Source of the DNA: Sphingobacterium spiritivorum
Lineage (GTDB): Bacteria > Bacteroidota > Bacteroidia > Sphingobacteriales > Sphingobacteriaceae
Assembly: GCF_016724845.1 (NCBI RefSeq)
Contig: NZ_CP068082.1
Location: forward strand, 2,232,001-2,296,000
Length of the DNA: 64,000 bases
Direction: 5' to 3'
Shown here one piece after another: positions 30,720 through 40,609 of the stretch. The translations under genes and the position numbers were made by a program. The notes below the pieces were generated by a model. It saw only the letters and a program-made list of their open reading frames with translations. It did not search any database and was not told the origin of the DNA. Every line of letters begins with the position of its first letter. Positions within the stretch are counted from its first letter, which is position 1.

Positions 30720-31367
30720 TTACGCATTCTTAACTAAAATACTTTCTAATACATTTGCGACATCTTCGCATTTATCTGTAGCATCTTCCATTGCAGATAG
30801 TACTTCTTTATATTTGATAAGCGTGATTGCGTCTTTCTCATATTCAAAAAGATCAGCCACCGCTTTATCAAAAATATAATCTGCCTTGTTTTCAACACTG
30901 TTTATTCTTACACATGAATCTGTGATATTGCGAATGTTTTTCAGATCTCTTAGTTCATATATTGCTTTTGCAACGTGTTCTGTTGCTTCCAGGATCAATT
31001 CAGTAATTTCGATCATTGGCTGACTTGGTTCCAGAACTTTGTATAGTTCCATACGGTTAGATGCTCCGTGAATAAAGTCGGCAACATCATCCAGTGAGCT
31101 TGCTAATGCGTGGATATCTTCTCTATCGAATGGTGTGATAAAGTTTTTACCCAGTTCTAAATGGATCTGATGGGTAATGCTATCTCCCTTGTGCTCTAAA
31201 TCCTCGATTTTTTTGGTGATCTCTTTGCGGGTTTCAAGATTTGTTGAGTTGACATTTTCTTTCAACAATTTGGCCATCTCGATCAGATTGCTTCCTGCTT
31301 GTTCGAATAGCGGGAAAAATTTTTTGTCCTTTGGAACAAAATAACTGAAAATACTATTTAACGACAT
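30720..31367 (-). CDS. DUF47 PhoU-like Pit accessory protein
   Basis: 215 residues, all-helical. DUF47 features: LEHKGDSITHQIHLELGKNFITPFDREDIHALASSLDDVADFI, containing the E/DxxxD metal-binding motifs of the PhoU-like fold, and INSVENKADYIFDKAVADLFE. It is thought to modulate the Pit transporter encoded next door. A TATCTTTG -7 box (31395 to 31388 on this strand) sits about 20 nt before the start, so the two genes are probably one unit. Confidence 0.92.
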   Translation of the reverse strand: MSLNSIFSYFVPKDKKFFPLFEQAGSNLIEMAKLLKENVNSTNLETRKEITKKIEDLEHKGDSITHQIHLELGKNFITPFDREDIHALASSLDDVADFIHGASNRMELYKVLEPSQPMIEITELILEATEHVAKAIYELRDLKNIRNITDSCVRINSVENKADYIFDKAVADLFEYEKDAITLIKYKEVLSAMEDATDKCEDVANVLESILVKNA

Positions 31368-31469
31368 ATGTTAATATATAATTTATGCAAAGATATAAAG
31401 CCAATGTTAAGTTAGTGTTAATTTTGACCTTACTTAATATTGACTGGCATTCATTGTCAATGAGATGGC

Positions 31470-32501
31470 CTAGTTTTTGGATTTTTCTAATGTAAATCCA
31501 AATGTTGTTCCTATTCCCTCCGTACTTCTTACATTTACATTCTGCTGGTGTGCTTCAACAATATGTTTTACAATAGCTAATCCCAGACCTGACCCGCCTA
31601 TTCCTCTGGAACGGCTTTTATCTGTTCTGTAGAAGCGTTCAAATACTCGTGGCAGATTTTTTTCTTCTATACCTTGCCCGTCATCCGTTACTTCCACCAA
31701 AACTTGTTCGAATAATGGGAATATACGTATATCGGTACTTCCTCCTGTTTTGCCGTATTTAATAGAATTGTCGATCAAATTGGTTAGTACTTGTTGAATT
31801 TTCTTCCGGTCTGCTTTTACAAAAGTCACATTTTGATACTTTTGTTTGAATACAATATCAATTTTTTGTGATTTGGCTTTATCATCCAGATTTTCTATCG
31901 TTTCCTTTATCAGTTCGGAGAGGTCAAATTTTTCAATATTCAGCGAAATTCTTCCGGATTCGAGCTTTGAAATTTCGTCCAGATCATGAATCAAATAGCT
32001 GAGACGATCAAGATTTTTAGAAGCTTTATCCAGAAAGCCTTTTGCCATTTCAGGATCTTCTTCTATCAGTCCGTCCTGTAAAGTTTCAATGTATCCCTGG
32101 ATGGCGAATAAAGGTGTTTTGAATTCATGGGATATGTTAGAAAGAAACTCTCTGCGGAATTTTTCCTGACTTCTAAGCTTATCTATTTCTGATTTTTTCT
32201 CTTTGGCCCAGTCTCGTACCTCGCGTTCAGCATCTGTGATGGGGTCATCACTGACGTATTCTCCCAAAGCATCTTTGAGGTCCTTTCCTAATTTGAGATT
32301 ATGTATAAGCTTATAGATGGTGTTGATGCGGCGATAGATATATTTTTCAAAGAGAAAATAAAATACCACAAAACTCACAATAAGGGAAATGCCAAAAATG
32401 ATGAAAGCGGCTTTAATATCGTGCTGATAATAAAAGCTGACAATAGAAATCGATAATCCCACAGCTGCGGCATTAATCAGTACTAACAGTTTAAAATTCA
32501 T
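31470..32501 (-). CDS. PhoR-like sensor histidine kinase
   Basis: 343 residues. Two N-terminal helices (LLVLINAAAVGLSISIV; AAFIIFGISLIVSFVVFYFLF), almost no periplasmic loop, a coiled linker, then HisKA with FLSNISHEFKTPL (phospho-acceptor His) and HATPase with NLIDNSIKYGK (N box), VTDDGQGIEEKN (G1), FERFYRTDKSRSRGIGGSGLGLAIV (F/G2). Resembles PhoR-type kinases. No response regulator is in the window. The neighbouring phosphate transporter makes phosphate sensing attractive but unproven. A terminator-like hairpin lies directly before the start codon. Confidence 0.9.
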   Translation of the reverse strand: MNFKLLVLINAAAVGLSISIVSFYYQHDIKAAFIIFGISLIVSFVVFYFLFEKYIYRRINTIYKLIHNLKLGKDLKDALGEYVSDDPITDAEREVRDWAKEKKSEIDKLRSQEKFRREFLSNISHEFKTPLFAIQGYIETLQDGLIEEDPEMAKGFLDKASKNLDRLSYLIHDLDEISKLESGRISLNIEKFDLSELIKETIENLDDKAKSQKIDIVFKQKYQNVTFVKADRKKIQQVLTNLIDNSIKYGKTGGSTDIRIFPLFEQVLVEVTDDGQGIEEKNLPRVFERFYRTDKSRSRGIGGSGLGLAIVKHIVEAHQQNVNVRSTEGIGTTFGFTLEKSKN

Positions 32502-32529
32502 AAAAAAAGCTTCGAAATACTTTCGAAGC
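32502..32529 (-). terminator. Hairpin terminator between psd and the histidine kinase
   Basis: On the minus strand the stem GCTTCGAAA/TTTCGAAGC (32529 to 32509, 3-nt loop) is followed by a run of seven T at 32508-32502, which ends directly against the ATG of the kinase. It looks like a normal intrinsic terminator for psd but leaves no room for a separate kinase promoter downstream of it. Confidence 0.75.
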
Positions 32530-32560
32530 CTAAGATAAGTAATGCTTTATTAAATCTATG

Positions 32561-33214
32561 TTAAAATCTTCCGATTATGGTTTTTCCGCCTACGACCTTG
32601 TCTTCCAGTTTGACATCGATCCTGGTTCCTAGCGGAAGGAATAAGTCTACACGTGAACCGAACTTGATAAAACCAAATTCATTTCCCTGTGTTACAGTAT
32701 CATTTTCTTTTACATACCAGACAATACGGCGGGCCAATGCTCCTGCAATTTGGCGGAAAAGTACTTCCTGACCTGACTTGGACTGCACTACAACTGTGGT
32801 GCGCTCATTATCTGTAGAGGATTTCGGGTGCCATGCAACCAAAAATTTTCCGGGATGATATTTGAAATATTTTACAATACCACTTATAGGGTTGCGATTA
32901 GAGTGTACGTTGACAGGTGACATAAATACAGATACCTGAATACGTCTGTCTTTAAAATATTCTGTCTCTTCCGTTTCTTCTATAACGACTACTTTTCCGT
33001 CTGCGGGACAAAGAATCACACCATCATCAATTGTTATTTTGCGGATAGGGCTTCTGAAAAACTGTACAATCGTAATAAACAGAAATGCTGAAACTATATA
33101 AATGATCCACTTGACAACAGTAGGAGCGTCATAATAATCAGCAAGGGCATTCGCAATGAAAATAATCAAAACGACAATTGCCAAACTTGTATAACCTTCT
33201 TTGTGAAATTTCAT
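32561..33214 (-). CDS. psd: Phosphatidylserine decarboxylase proenzyme (short type)
   Basis: 217 residues. Makes phosphatidylethanolamine. Two N-terminal membrane helices (SLAIVVLIIFIANAL; VVKWIIYIVSAFLFITIVQFF), CPADGKVVVIEE, SVFMSPVNVHSNRNPISG (catalytic His region), and the C-terminal self-cleavage site in KFGSRVDLFLP, where cleavage at Gly-Ser yields the pyruvoyl group. This is the short, roughly 220-residue family rather than the E. coli type. The start is the ATG at 33214, since the upstream codon is TTG; a TATATTTG -7 box lies about 17 nt before it. Confidence 0.93.
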   Translation of the reverse strand: MKFHKEGYTSLAIVVLIIFIANALADYYDAPTVVKWIIYIVSAFLFITIVQFFRSPIRKITIDDGVILCPADGKVVVIEETEETEYFKDRRIQVSVFMSPVNVHSNRNPISGIVKYFKYHPGKFLVAWHPKSSTDNERTTVVVQSKSGQEVLFRQIAGALARRIVWYVKENDTVTQGNEFGFIKFGSRVDLFLPLGTRIDVKLEDKVVGGKTIIGRF

Positions 33215-33260
33215 TATCAAAAATATTGTGCAAATATAGTATAATCTTCAAAAAGGAGAA

Positions 33261-34373
33261 CTATTCTTCTGCAGGACGTTTAATGGATATGGAATGTACA
33301 TCTATTTCTCCCACGTCATTTACCTCTAACCGACCGGAAACCACGATGGTATCATTTACGGGAAGATTGTTTTTCAACGAAGGGAAATAATACGGAATTA
33401 CCTCTATTATAGCCGCTAATATGTTTTGTGTTTTAGCATCCTCTATCATTTTTGTAAATGTGATTCGGGATGGTTTTCCTGCTTCAGATAATTTAGCCGT
33501 GTACTCAAAATTTCCGGGAACTATTTTAAATGTCAGCTTTACTACATCAAATGACTTTTCAATTTTTTCACTCAGGTAGTTTGTGAAATTGCTGTAGTCG
33601 TCAAAATTGCACCTTTTGAACACTAAGTATTCGGCTCTTACAAAATATTCTACCGGTAACACCGGAAAATCAGATTGGGAATAACTATCTTCTGTAAAAT
33701 AGTTGTCTCCTCGTTTAAAGACACCACCTGAAAAGTATTCATCTGCTGCAAGGACACTATTATTCTTTTCATCTACGAAATAGACTTCCCATCTATCAGC
33801 AGGTACACCACTTTTTACTCTTCCCCTTCTTCGGAGCATCGGATAGCCATACTCGGAATACCCTTCAAAAGGAATAGTGAAATCATACAATCCTTCCCCA
33901 TCTTTAACGATCTGTTTACCTTTTCTATCCCATTGCGACATGATACGGACTCCTTGCTCATAATTTAATACCATCATGGGCCGGCCATCCGGATAATAGA
34001 ATTTCCAGTCATTAACAGGTTGTCCATCTGCAAAAGTCGCTTCCCACTTGACTTTGCCATTAGGGTGATAAGCGATAAACGGACCTGTTTTTACACCATT
34101 GGAATGACTTCCTGTTAAAATAACATGTCCTGTAGGACCAAAATCCTTAAAATTGCCTTCAAAAGTATTGGTCTCTTTGTTAAATCCGGTTACTCGTTCT
34201 ATAGATTTAAACGGACAGTTTTTTTCTGCCAGGTAATAGTAATTGTCAAAGTAAAAGCGCATCAGACTATCTGTTACTTTTTCAAAATAGACTAATCTAG
34301 TTTCCTGCGCCTCTATTGAAAAGAGCAGAAATGCAAATACACTTAGCAAACAGATTTTTTTGAAATTAATCAT
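33261..34373 (-). CDS. Secreted MORN-repeat (YwqK-like) protein
   Basis: 370 residues. A signal peptide (LLSVFAFLLFSIEAQ) is followed by MORN-type repeats between about 75 and 160: SNGVKTGPFIAYHPNGKVKWEATFADGQPVNDWKFYYPDGRPMMVLNYEQG. The C-terminal third (from about 250) resembles a TonB-C-like or two-domain secreted fold but lacks clear motifs. Similar proteins are common and uncharacterised in Bacteroidota. It sits 13 nt after polA, so may be co-transcribed, and is followed by psd 47 nt later. Confidence 0.75.
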   Translation of the reverse strand: MINFKKICLLSVFAFLLFSIEAQETRLVYFEKVTDSLMRFYFDNYYYLAEKNCPFKSIERVTGFNKETNTFEGNFKDFGPTGHVILTGSHSNGVKTGPFIAYHPNGKVKWEATFADGQPVNDWKFYYPDGRPMMVLNYEQGVRIMSQWDRKGKQIVKDGEGLYDFTIPFEGYSEYGYPMLRRRGRVKSGVPADRWEVYFVDEKNNSVLAADEYFSGGVFKRGDNYFTEDSYSQSDFPVLPVEYFVRAEYLVFKRCNFDDYSNFTNYLSEKIEKSFDVVKLTFKIVPGNFEYTAKLSEAGKPSRITFTKMIEDAKTQNILAAIIEVIPYYFPSLKNNLPVNDTIVVSGRLEVNDVGEIDVHSISIKRPAEE

Positions 34374-34385
34374 AACACAAAATGT

Positions 34386-37178
34386 TTAGTGTGCTTCCAG
34401 CCAATTTTTTCCTTGTCCGATCTCTACTTCTATAGGGACCTGCATGGGGATCGCTGTCTTCATCCTGTTTTGAATAAGTGTCTTGAATTTTTCCACTTCA
34501 TCCAACGGAACATCAAATACCAACTCATCATGTACCTGCATGATCATTTTACCAGCCAATTGTTGTTCTTCAATATCCTCCTGAATGCGTAACATTGCTA
34601 CTTTTATCATATCAGCTGCGGAGCCTTGTATAGGTGCATTAATGGCATTTCGTTCTGCAAAACCACGAACGGTCATATTTGCCGAATTGATATCTCTCAG
34701 ATAGCGCCTTCTTTTGAGTATTGTTTCTACAAATCCGTTTTCTTTTGCAGACGCTATTGCTTTAGACATATAATCGCGGATACCGGAATATTGTTGAAAA
34801 TATTGATCTATAATATCTGCTGCTTCGCGACGGGGTATACCTAAACTTTGTGACAGGCCAAAGGCGGATTGACCATAAATAATTCCAAAATTCACGGCTT
34901 TAGCATTTCTTCGCTGATCTGAAGAGACTTCATCAAGTTCCAGTCCATATACTTTGGCTGCCGTTGCGCGGTGAATATCATATCCTTTTTGGAAAGCTTC
35001 GAGCATATTAGCATCCTGACTCAGCTCTGCCATTAGTCGCAATTCGATCTGGGAATAATCGGCAGATAGAATCACATTGTTTTCGGATCTTGGTATAAAA
35101 GCTTTTCGGACTTCACGACCTCTTTCTGTACGGATCGGAATATTCTGAAGATTAGGGTTTGTCGAGCTTAATCTGCCTGTGGCTGCTACAGCCTGATTAT
35201 AGCTCGTGTGTATCAGACCTGTATTTGGATTGATCAGGCTTGGTAATGCATCCACATACGTTGATTTCAACTTTTGAAGCTGTCTGAAATCCAGTATATC
35301 CTGAACGATATCAGATTTGTTAGCGAGTGTCAGTAATACATCCTCACCTGTTTTGTATTGTCCGGTTTTTGTTTTTTTGGCTTTTGGATCGAGCTGCAAT
35401 TTATCAAATAATACCTCTCCTAACTGTTTAGGTGAAGCAATGTTGAATTTGACTCCGGCTTTTTCATAAATACTGGCTTCCAGATTACGGACATCTTCTT
35501 CTATAGTTTTGGAAAACACAGAAAGGACATCTACATCAATTTTAACACCATTTTTTTCAATTTCAGATAAAACATATACAAGCGGAAACTCGACTTCCTG
35601 TGCTAATTTAAGAGTAGCCGTTTCTTCCAGTAAGGGTTCGAATTTTTCTTTTAGCTGCAGGGTGATATCCGCATCTTCAGATGCGTATTCCTTGATAAGT
35701 TCAATTTCTACATCCCGCATATTCCCTTGTTTCTTACCTTTTTCTCCGATGAGTTTGGTAATGGAAACAGGGATATATCCCAAATAATTTTCTGCCAGTA
35801 CATCCATCCCGTGACGGGTATCCGGATCGATCAGGTAATGGGCCAGCATCGTATCAAACAAGGCTCCTTTAACTTTTACGTCATAACGGGAAAGCAGTAA
35901 GATATCGTACTTGATATTCTGACCGATTTTCTGAATAGCTGGATCTTCGAGAATGGGTTTAAATATATTTATAATCTCCAAAGCCTGTTCACGTGAATCA
36001 GGAGTGGGGACATAGTATGCTTTGCCTTTTTCAATTGCAAAGGATAGCCCCACAATATCTGCGACTAGGGCATCAAGACCCGTGGTTTCCGTGTCAAAGC
36101 AGAAACTTTTTTGTGCAGCAAGTTCTTTTGCCAGCTTTTGCTGTGCTTCGCTGCTATCCACGAGAATATATTCGTGTGCTGTATTGTCGATATTGTTGCT
36201 TGCTACAGGAGGAAGCTCTTCCTGTTGCGGAGCAGTATCATTCGTCGCCGTGCTGAAAAGGTCCATCTGACCGGAAGTATTTTTTCCTGTCGCATCAGCG
36301 ACAGAAAAATCTTCACCAAACACGCGCTTTCCTAATGTTCTGAACTCCAGTTCGGCAAACAGAGGTTCCAGTACTTCCTTATTGGGATCTTCAAGAAGCA
36401 GCGATTTTTCATCAAATTCGATCGGAACATCTAATTGTATAGTTGCCAGACGCTTGGAAAGAAGACCTTGTTCGGCAAAATTCTCCACGTTCTCTTTCAT
36501 TTTGCCTTTCAGCTTATCCGAATTGGCAATAATTCCTTCTACTGAACCGAAGTCCTGTACCAGCTTTTTTGCTGTTTTCTCTCCGATACCGGGTATTCCG
36601 GGGATATTGTCCACAGCGTCTCCCCATAATCCGAGAATATCAATGACCTGTGACACATCCGAAATTTCCCACTTCGCCAGTATTTCGGGCACTCCTTGTG
36701 TTTCTGCACCATTTCCCATTCGGGCTGGTTTATAGATAAAGATATTGTCAGACACCAGCTGACCAAAGTCTTTGTCGGGTGTCATACAATATACCGTAAA
36801 TCCTTTTTGCTCTCCTTCTTTGGCCAAAGTACCGATGATATCATCTGCTTCATAACCATCTTTTGTAATGATGGGGATATTGAATCCTTCGATCAATCGG
36901 AAGATATATGGAATAGAGGCAGACAGGTCTTCAGGCATTTTTTCCCGATGCGCTTTGTAGGACTCAAATTCTATGTGTCTGTTTGTAGGTGCATCTGTAT
37001 CAAATACGACTGCAATATGAGTGGGCTTTTGATTTTTCAAAACTTCCAGTAAGGTGTTTGTAAATCCCATTATTGCGCCGGTATTCAAGCCATTTGACGT
37101 GAGTCTCGGTGTTTTGCTTAATGCAAAATAGGCTCTGTAAATGAGCGCCATTCCATCTAGAAGAAATAGTTTTTTCAC
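34386..37178 (-). CDS. polA: DNA polymerase I with 5' nuclease and proofreading domains
   Basis: 930 residues. The N-terminal 5' nuclease (about 1-290) has FDTDAPTNRH, DGYEADDIIGTLA and the HhH region IPGIPGIGEKTAKKLV. The 3'-5' exonuclease (about 330-510) keeps its acidic residues: DTETTG, GQNIKYD and YASEDAD, so proofreading should be active. The polymerase domain has ATGRLSSTNPNLQNIP, DYSQIELR, RRNAKAVNFGIIYG and QVHDELVFDV. The start is a GTG at 37178, 20-26 nt after a TACCTTTG -7 box (37211 to 37204 on this strand). It diverges from rsgA. Confidence 0.97.
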   Translation of the reverse strand: MKKLFLLDGMALIYRAYFALSKTPRLTSNGLNTGAIMGFTNTLLEVLKNQKPTHIAVVFDTDAPTNRHIEFESYKAHREKMPEDLSASIPYIFRLIEGFNIPIITKDGYEADDIIGTLAKEGEQKGFTVYCMTPDKDFGQLVSDNIFIYKPARMGNGAETQGVPEILAKWEISDVSQVIDILGLWGDAVDNIPGIPGIGEKTAKKLVQDFGSVEGIIANSDKLKGKMKENVENFAEQGLLSKRLATIQLDVPIEFDEKSLLLEDPNKEVLEPLFAELEFRTLGKRVFGEDFSVADATGKNTSGQMDLFSTATNDTAPQQEELPPVASNNIDNTAHEYILVDSSEAQQKLAKELAAQKSFCFDTETTGLDALVADIVGLSFAIEKGKAYYVPTPDSREQALEIINIFKPILEDPAIQKIGQNIKYDILLLSRYDVKVKGALFDTMLAHYLIDPDTRHGMDVLAENYLGYIPVSITKLIGEKGKKQGNMRDVEIELIKEYASEDADITLQLKEKFEPLLEETATLKLAQEVEFPLVYVLSEIEKNGVKIDVDVLSVFSKTIEEDVRNLEASIYEKAGVKFNIASPKQLGEVLFDKLQLDPKAKKTKTGQYKTGEDVLLTLANKSDIVQDILDFRQLQKLKSTYVDALPSLINPNTGLIHTSYNQAVAATGRLSSTNPNLQNIPIRTERGREVRKAFIPRSENNVILSADYSQIELRLMAELSQDANMLEAFQKGYDIHRATAAKVYGLELDEVSSDQRRNAKAVNFGIIYGQSAFGLSQSLGIPRREAADIIDQYFQQYSGIRDYMSKAIASAKENGFVETILKRRRYLRDINSANMTVRGFAERNAINAPIQGSAADMIKVAMLRIQEDIEEQQLAGKMIMQVHDELVFDVPLDEVEKFKTLIQNRMKTAIPMQVPIEVEIGQGKNWLEAH

Positions 37179-37295
37179 AAAATCTTATTTAACGGTGTAT
37201 TCACAAAGGTAATAAATTCAATACTTCCGAAGATTAATAAATTTTTACGACTTTTGTCACATGGAGCAAATGGCTGTAATCATTTTTGATAGGGT

Positions 37296-38216
37296 ATGAG
37301 AGGTTTGGTGACAAAGTCTACAGGTAGCTGGTATCTGGTGCTGGGGGATGATGGCCGTCGTTATGAATGCCGGATAAAGGGCAAGTTTCGTACCCATGGT
37401 ATCAAAAGTACTAATCCTGTGGCTGTTGGTGATTGGGTTGAATTTGATCTGGAGCCGGATCAGGATAGTGGTGTGATCAGGCATCTGGAGCCCCGCCGCA
37501 ATTATATTATCCGCAGATCGGTCAATCTTTCTAAACAAACACAGATTATAGGTGCTAATCTGGATCAGGCTCTTCTGGTGGTTACACTGGCTTCTCCTCC
37601 GACATCACTGGGGTTTATTGACCGCTTTTTAGTGACTGCCGAAGCGTACAGTGTGCCTGCAATGTTAGTTTTTAATAAACTGGATCTGTTCAGTGAAGAA
37701 GGTCTGGATATTCTGAAGGAATATGAACATATATATGAATCTATCGGGTACCCTTGCTATGAGGTCTCCGCTCTGGAAGGAATCAATGTGGAAGAACTAA
37801 AAGATCTGTTGAAAGATAGGGTGACACTAGTCTCAGGACATTCTGGTGTAGGTAAGTCTACCTTAATCAATGCATTGATTCCGGAAGCAGGATTGAAAAC
37901 AGGAAGTATCTCGGACTGGTCAGATAAAGGTAAGCATACTACGACTTTTGCGGAGATGATGGATCTGCCCTTTGGCGGCAAACTCATTGATACACCAGGA
38001 ATACGCGAACTGGGAATCGTAGATATAGAGCCGCAGGAGCTATCCCACTTTTTTCCTGAAATGAGGGCTTTGCTTAACAAATGTCGGTTTAACAATTGCC
38101 GCCATGTGAATGAACCGGGCTGTGCGGTTATGGAGGCCGTGGAGAATGGATCTATTGAGGCCTCCCGTTATGATAGCTACCTGAGTATCTACCATAACGA
38201 GAATACCCGCAATTAA
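37296..38216 (+). CDS. rsgA: Ribosome small-subunit biogenesis GTPase RsgA
   Basis: 306 residues. A circularly permuted GTPase: an OB-fold N-terminus (MRGLVTKSTGSWYLVLGDD), then G4 FNKLDL, G5 VSALEG, G1 SGHSGVGKSTL, a G2 region KHTTTF and G3 DTPGIREL, followed by a zinc-knuckle CRFNNCRHVNEPGC. It acts in late 30S maturation. The start is the ATG at 37296. The last 4 nt overlap the convergent unknown gene, and no terminator is visible. Confidence 0.96.
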   Translation: MRGLVTKSTGSWYLVLGDDGRRYECRIKGKFRTHGIKSTNPVAVGDWVEFDLEPDQDSGVIRHLEPRRNYIIRRSVNLSKQTQIIGANLDQALLVVTLASPPTSLGFIDRFLVTAEAYSVPAMLVFNKLDLFSEEGLDILKEYEHIYESIGYPCYEVSALEGINVEELKDLLKDRVTLVSGHSGVGKSTLINALIPEAGLKTGSISDWSDKGKHTTTFAEMMDLPFGGKLIDTPGIRELGIVDIEPQELSHFFPEMRALLNKCRFNNCRHVNEPGCAVMEAVENGSIEASRYDSYLSIYHNENTRN

Positions 38217-40609
38217 TTAATAAAATCCCGTAAATAAGAGCACTCATTGACCGCAATCTGGTAATATTGTGTCTTGGAATAGTTGTTTTTTAGTTCTTTA
38301 AAGTATGGATTGTTAAAGCTGTACAGATAGAACGGAGACTGTGAGAAGAATTCATAATATTTCCACCGCTCGTCATTTGAATATTGAAATTCTTTTTGCT
38401 GGCATTTTGCAAGCATGAATGTACAACGTGCTTTGAATTCGTTGTCTTTGCTTAATGTACGCGCTTTTTCATACCAACGCTTTGCCTGTCTTCCCTGCAA
38501 ATAGTCGTATTCCCAATCTACTTCAGGTGAAGTGTACGGATCATAACTGCTCCAATTGTAGCTTACCAGCATCCATGCATTTCCGAAAGTAGAGGTTTGA
38601 TACACTCCGTTTGCCATCATAAAATAGATATTCGCCTGTTTTTGAGGATCCTTTTCCGTTTTGAGTTTTTTCTCTAACTGTAGCATCTGTCTGGCGAAAT
38701 CCAACTTGTCGAATACATCAGTGCCCCTCTCTTTTGGATAATCGTTATTCATTGTAATGAATGGATTGGCATATACAGACTGATCTGAATACCAGTCGCT
38801 ATAGGATTGATAGGTGTATGTATTCGGAAGTTTTTCTAAAGTTTTGACGGCATTTTCGTAATCATGTGTACGCAGATAAGTTGTTCCTAAAAGCTCTGTG
38901 ATCGCCATCTGATCGGTATTGCTGATTCCCTGAAGCAGATATTTGACTATACCTTTCTGCTGCTGCGGATTTTGAAGATAATTCTGTATTTCTATTATAG
39001 ATGAAGAGGTCAGGTATTTCTTCCAGAATATGTCTGTAGAATAATTAAAGTTCTTTTCAAGCGTATCCTGTACATAGTTATTATTGCTGAATATATCTGC
39101 TTTTAAGGCCGCCAGACTCGCTAAGGCAGTGTCACCTTTTGCCAGATACTGCGGTACCAGAATATTGCTTAAGATGTTTTTGCCGATAAGGCTGTACGGG
39201 CTTCCTTCATAACCGTAATAATACTCATCATTATCTTTGCGTTGCTCCCCTTTAGACTTTTCAGAAAGCCAGTCGAGCGTGGAGACCATTTCATCTTCAT
39301 TAACTTCACGTCCTTTTTTCCAATCGGTGAGTTGGGTCAGCATATTGGTAATACGGAATTGGTCGAGAATTGGTTCAGGAAGTTTTTTAACATTTATTTT
39401 TTTCAAGTATCCCTGAGCGGCTTCATTTTCGTTAATCAGCCAGCTGGTATAAGCTGCGGTGAGAAGTCCCAGACTCTTTTGTTTTCCGGATAACTGGAGT
39501 GCAAAATCACGAAGTTCGTGAGCATGTTTCTGTGATTTCTCTTGTTCTTCAGGGCTGCCGAAAGGATTGTAATATGTCCAGTTTAAGGAATATGGAGTGA
39601 TCAGAGCAGATTCCAGCTTATTCACTTCTCTGGTCAGCAGCATACCCACTACTTCGTTGTTATGATCCAGTGTATAGCAAGTTTTCAAATACTCCATTGT
39701 CATATCCGATGCAGAGAAACCCAGTAATGCGGCAAGGCTCATCTGATCCTGTTTTGTCTTGGATAAGGCTGTGACTTCTTCATCAGGAATATCTATATAG
39801 TGGTAGTTTTTATAAGCCAATATTCTTCTTTCCGGATTGGAATAGAACACTTTAGCGTATAAAAATGCAGCTTCAGCTTTTTCTCCGTTCCATCTTTTTG
39901 CACCGGCGTAGTTGGATAATGCCCAACCCATCAGTGCACTTTTAGATTTGACAGGAGCGATATACTTTTCATATATCAGGATAGATTTATCGTACTCCTT
40001 GGCATACAGATACAATCTGGCTGCCTGGTAAGAATATCTTAATCTCAGGAAACTATTTGCAGGAAATGTTTCGATTTTTTCTTCAGCTTTTTCGGCAATA
40101 TCCAGTATGGAGGAATAATCTACCGGAGCAGGATCCCAATAATTATAGGGAACGAAAGTTAAATTTTCAGCCTCCTTTGTCAGGCTGAAATACTCTTTTG
40201 CAGGTGCTGATTTTGGTTCTAATAATTTGACAGCAAATGTGTTTCCTGATAAGGAGTCCGGTAATTGTTTCCGATCTGTAGCCGCCAGGAATGAAATCAC
40301 ACTTGCACTGTCTGCTTTATACATCAATGCCTGTACATCTTCCGGTTTTACGCTTTTTCCAAGGTAATCTGTCCATTCGCGAATGTTGATTACAGCCTCA
40401 CTCTGAGGTTCTTCTTCTGAGTAAAGAAATCTATATGGGATATATTGAAAAGCGGAATAGCTTCCGGCCTCTATATTGGGCAGAAAATAGGATGTTTGAT
40501 TATCATAAGGATCCATTTCCGGACCACAGGCAATATTCACTGCAATTTCACCAAAATATGCCGCCAGAAACAGACTAGAGACGATTAATGATTTTTTGTA
40601 AAGTTTCAT
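38213..40609 (-). CDS. Large secreted helical-repeat protein, function unknown
   Basis: 798 residues from the ATG at 40609. The N-terminal membrane segment SLIVSSLFLAAYFGEIAVNIACG could be a signal with a lipobox-like NIAC followed by CGPEMDPYD. The rest is helical and TPR-like: RLRYSYQAARLYLYAKEYDKSILIYEKYI, YLRTHDYENAVKTLEKLPN, YFMMANGVYQTSTFGNAW and a C-terminal FKARCTFMLAKCQQKEF. I know no named family for it. It overlaps the upstream lipoprotein gene by 35 nt, so the two are translationally linked. It is convergent with rsgA. A longer frame to 40654 would deepen the overlap. Confidence 0.75.
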   Translation of the reverse strand: MKLYKKSLIVSSLFLAAYFGEIAVNIACGPEMDPYDNQTSYFLPNIEAGSYSAFQYIPYRFLYSEEEPQSEAVINIREWTDYLGKSVKPEDVQALMYKADSASVISFLAATDRKQLPDSLSGNTFAVKLLEPKSAPAKEYFSLTKEAENLTFVPYNYWDPAPVDYSSILDIAEKAEEKIETFPANSFLRLRYSYQAARLYLYAKEYDKSILIYEKYIAPVKSKSALMGWALSNYAGAKRWNGEKAEAAFLYAKVFYSNPERRILAYKNYHYIDIPDEEVTALSKTKQDQMSLAALLGFSASDMTMEYLKTCYTLDHNNEVVGMLLTREVNKLESALITPYSLNWTYYNPFGSPEEQEKSQKHAHELRDFALQLSGKQKSLGLLTAAYTSWLINENEAAQGYLKKINVKKLPEPILDQFRITNMLTQLTDWKKGREVNEDEMVSTLDWLSEKSKGEQRKDNDEYYYGYEGSPYSLIGKNILSNILVPQYLAKGDTALASLAALKADIFSNNNYVQDTLEKNFNYSTDIFWKKYLTSSSIIEIQNYLQNPQQQKGIVKYLLQGISNTDQMAITELLGTTYLRTHDYENAVKTLEKLPNTYTYQSYSDWYSDQSVYANPFITMNNDYPKERGTDVFDKLDFARQMLQLEKKLKTEKDPQKQANIYFMMANGVYQTSTFGNAWMLVSYNWSSYDPYTSPEVDWEYDYLQGRQAKRWYEKARTLSKDNEFKARCTFMLAKCQQKEFQYSNDERWKYYEFFSQSPFYLYSFNNPYFKELKNNYSKTQYYQIAVNECSYLRDFIN

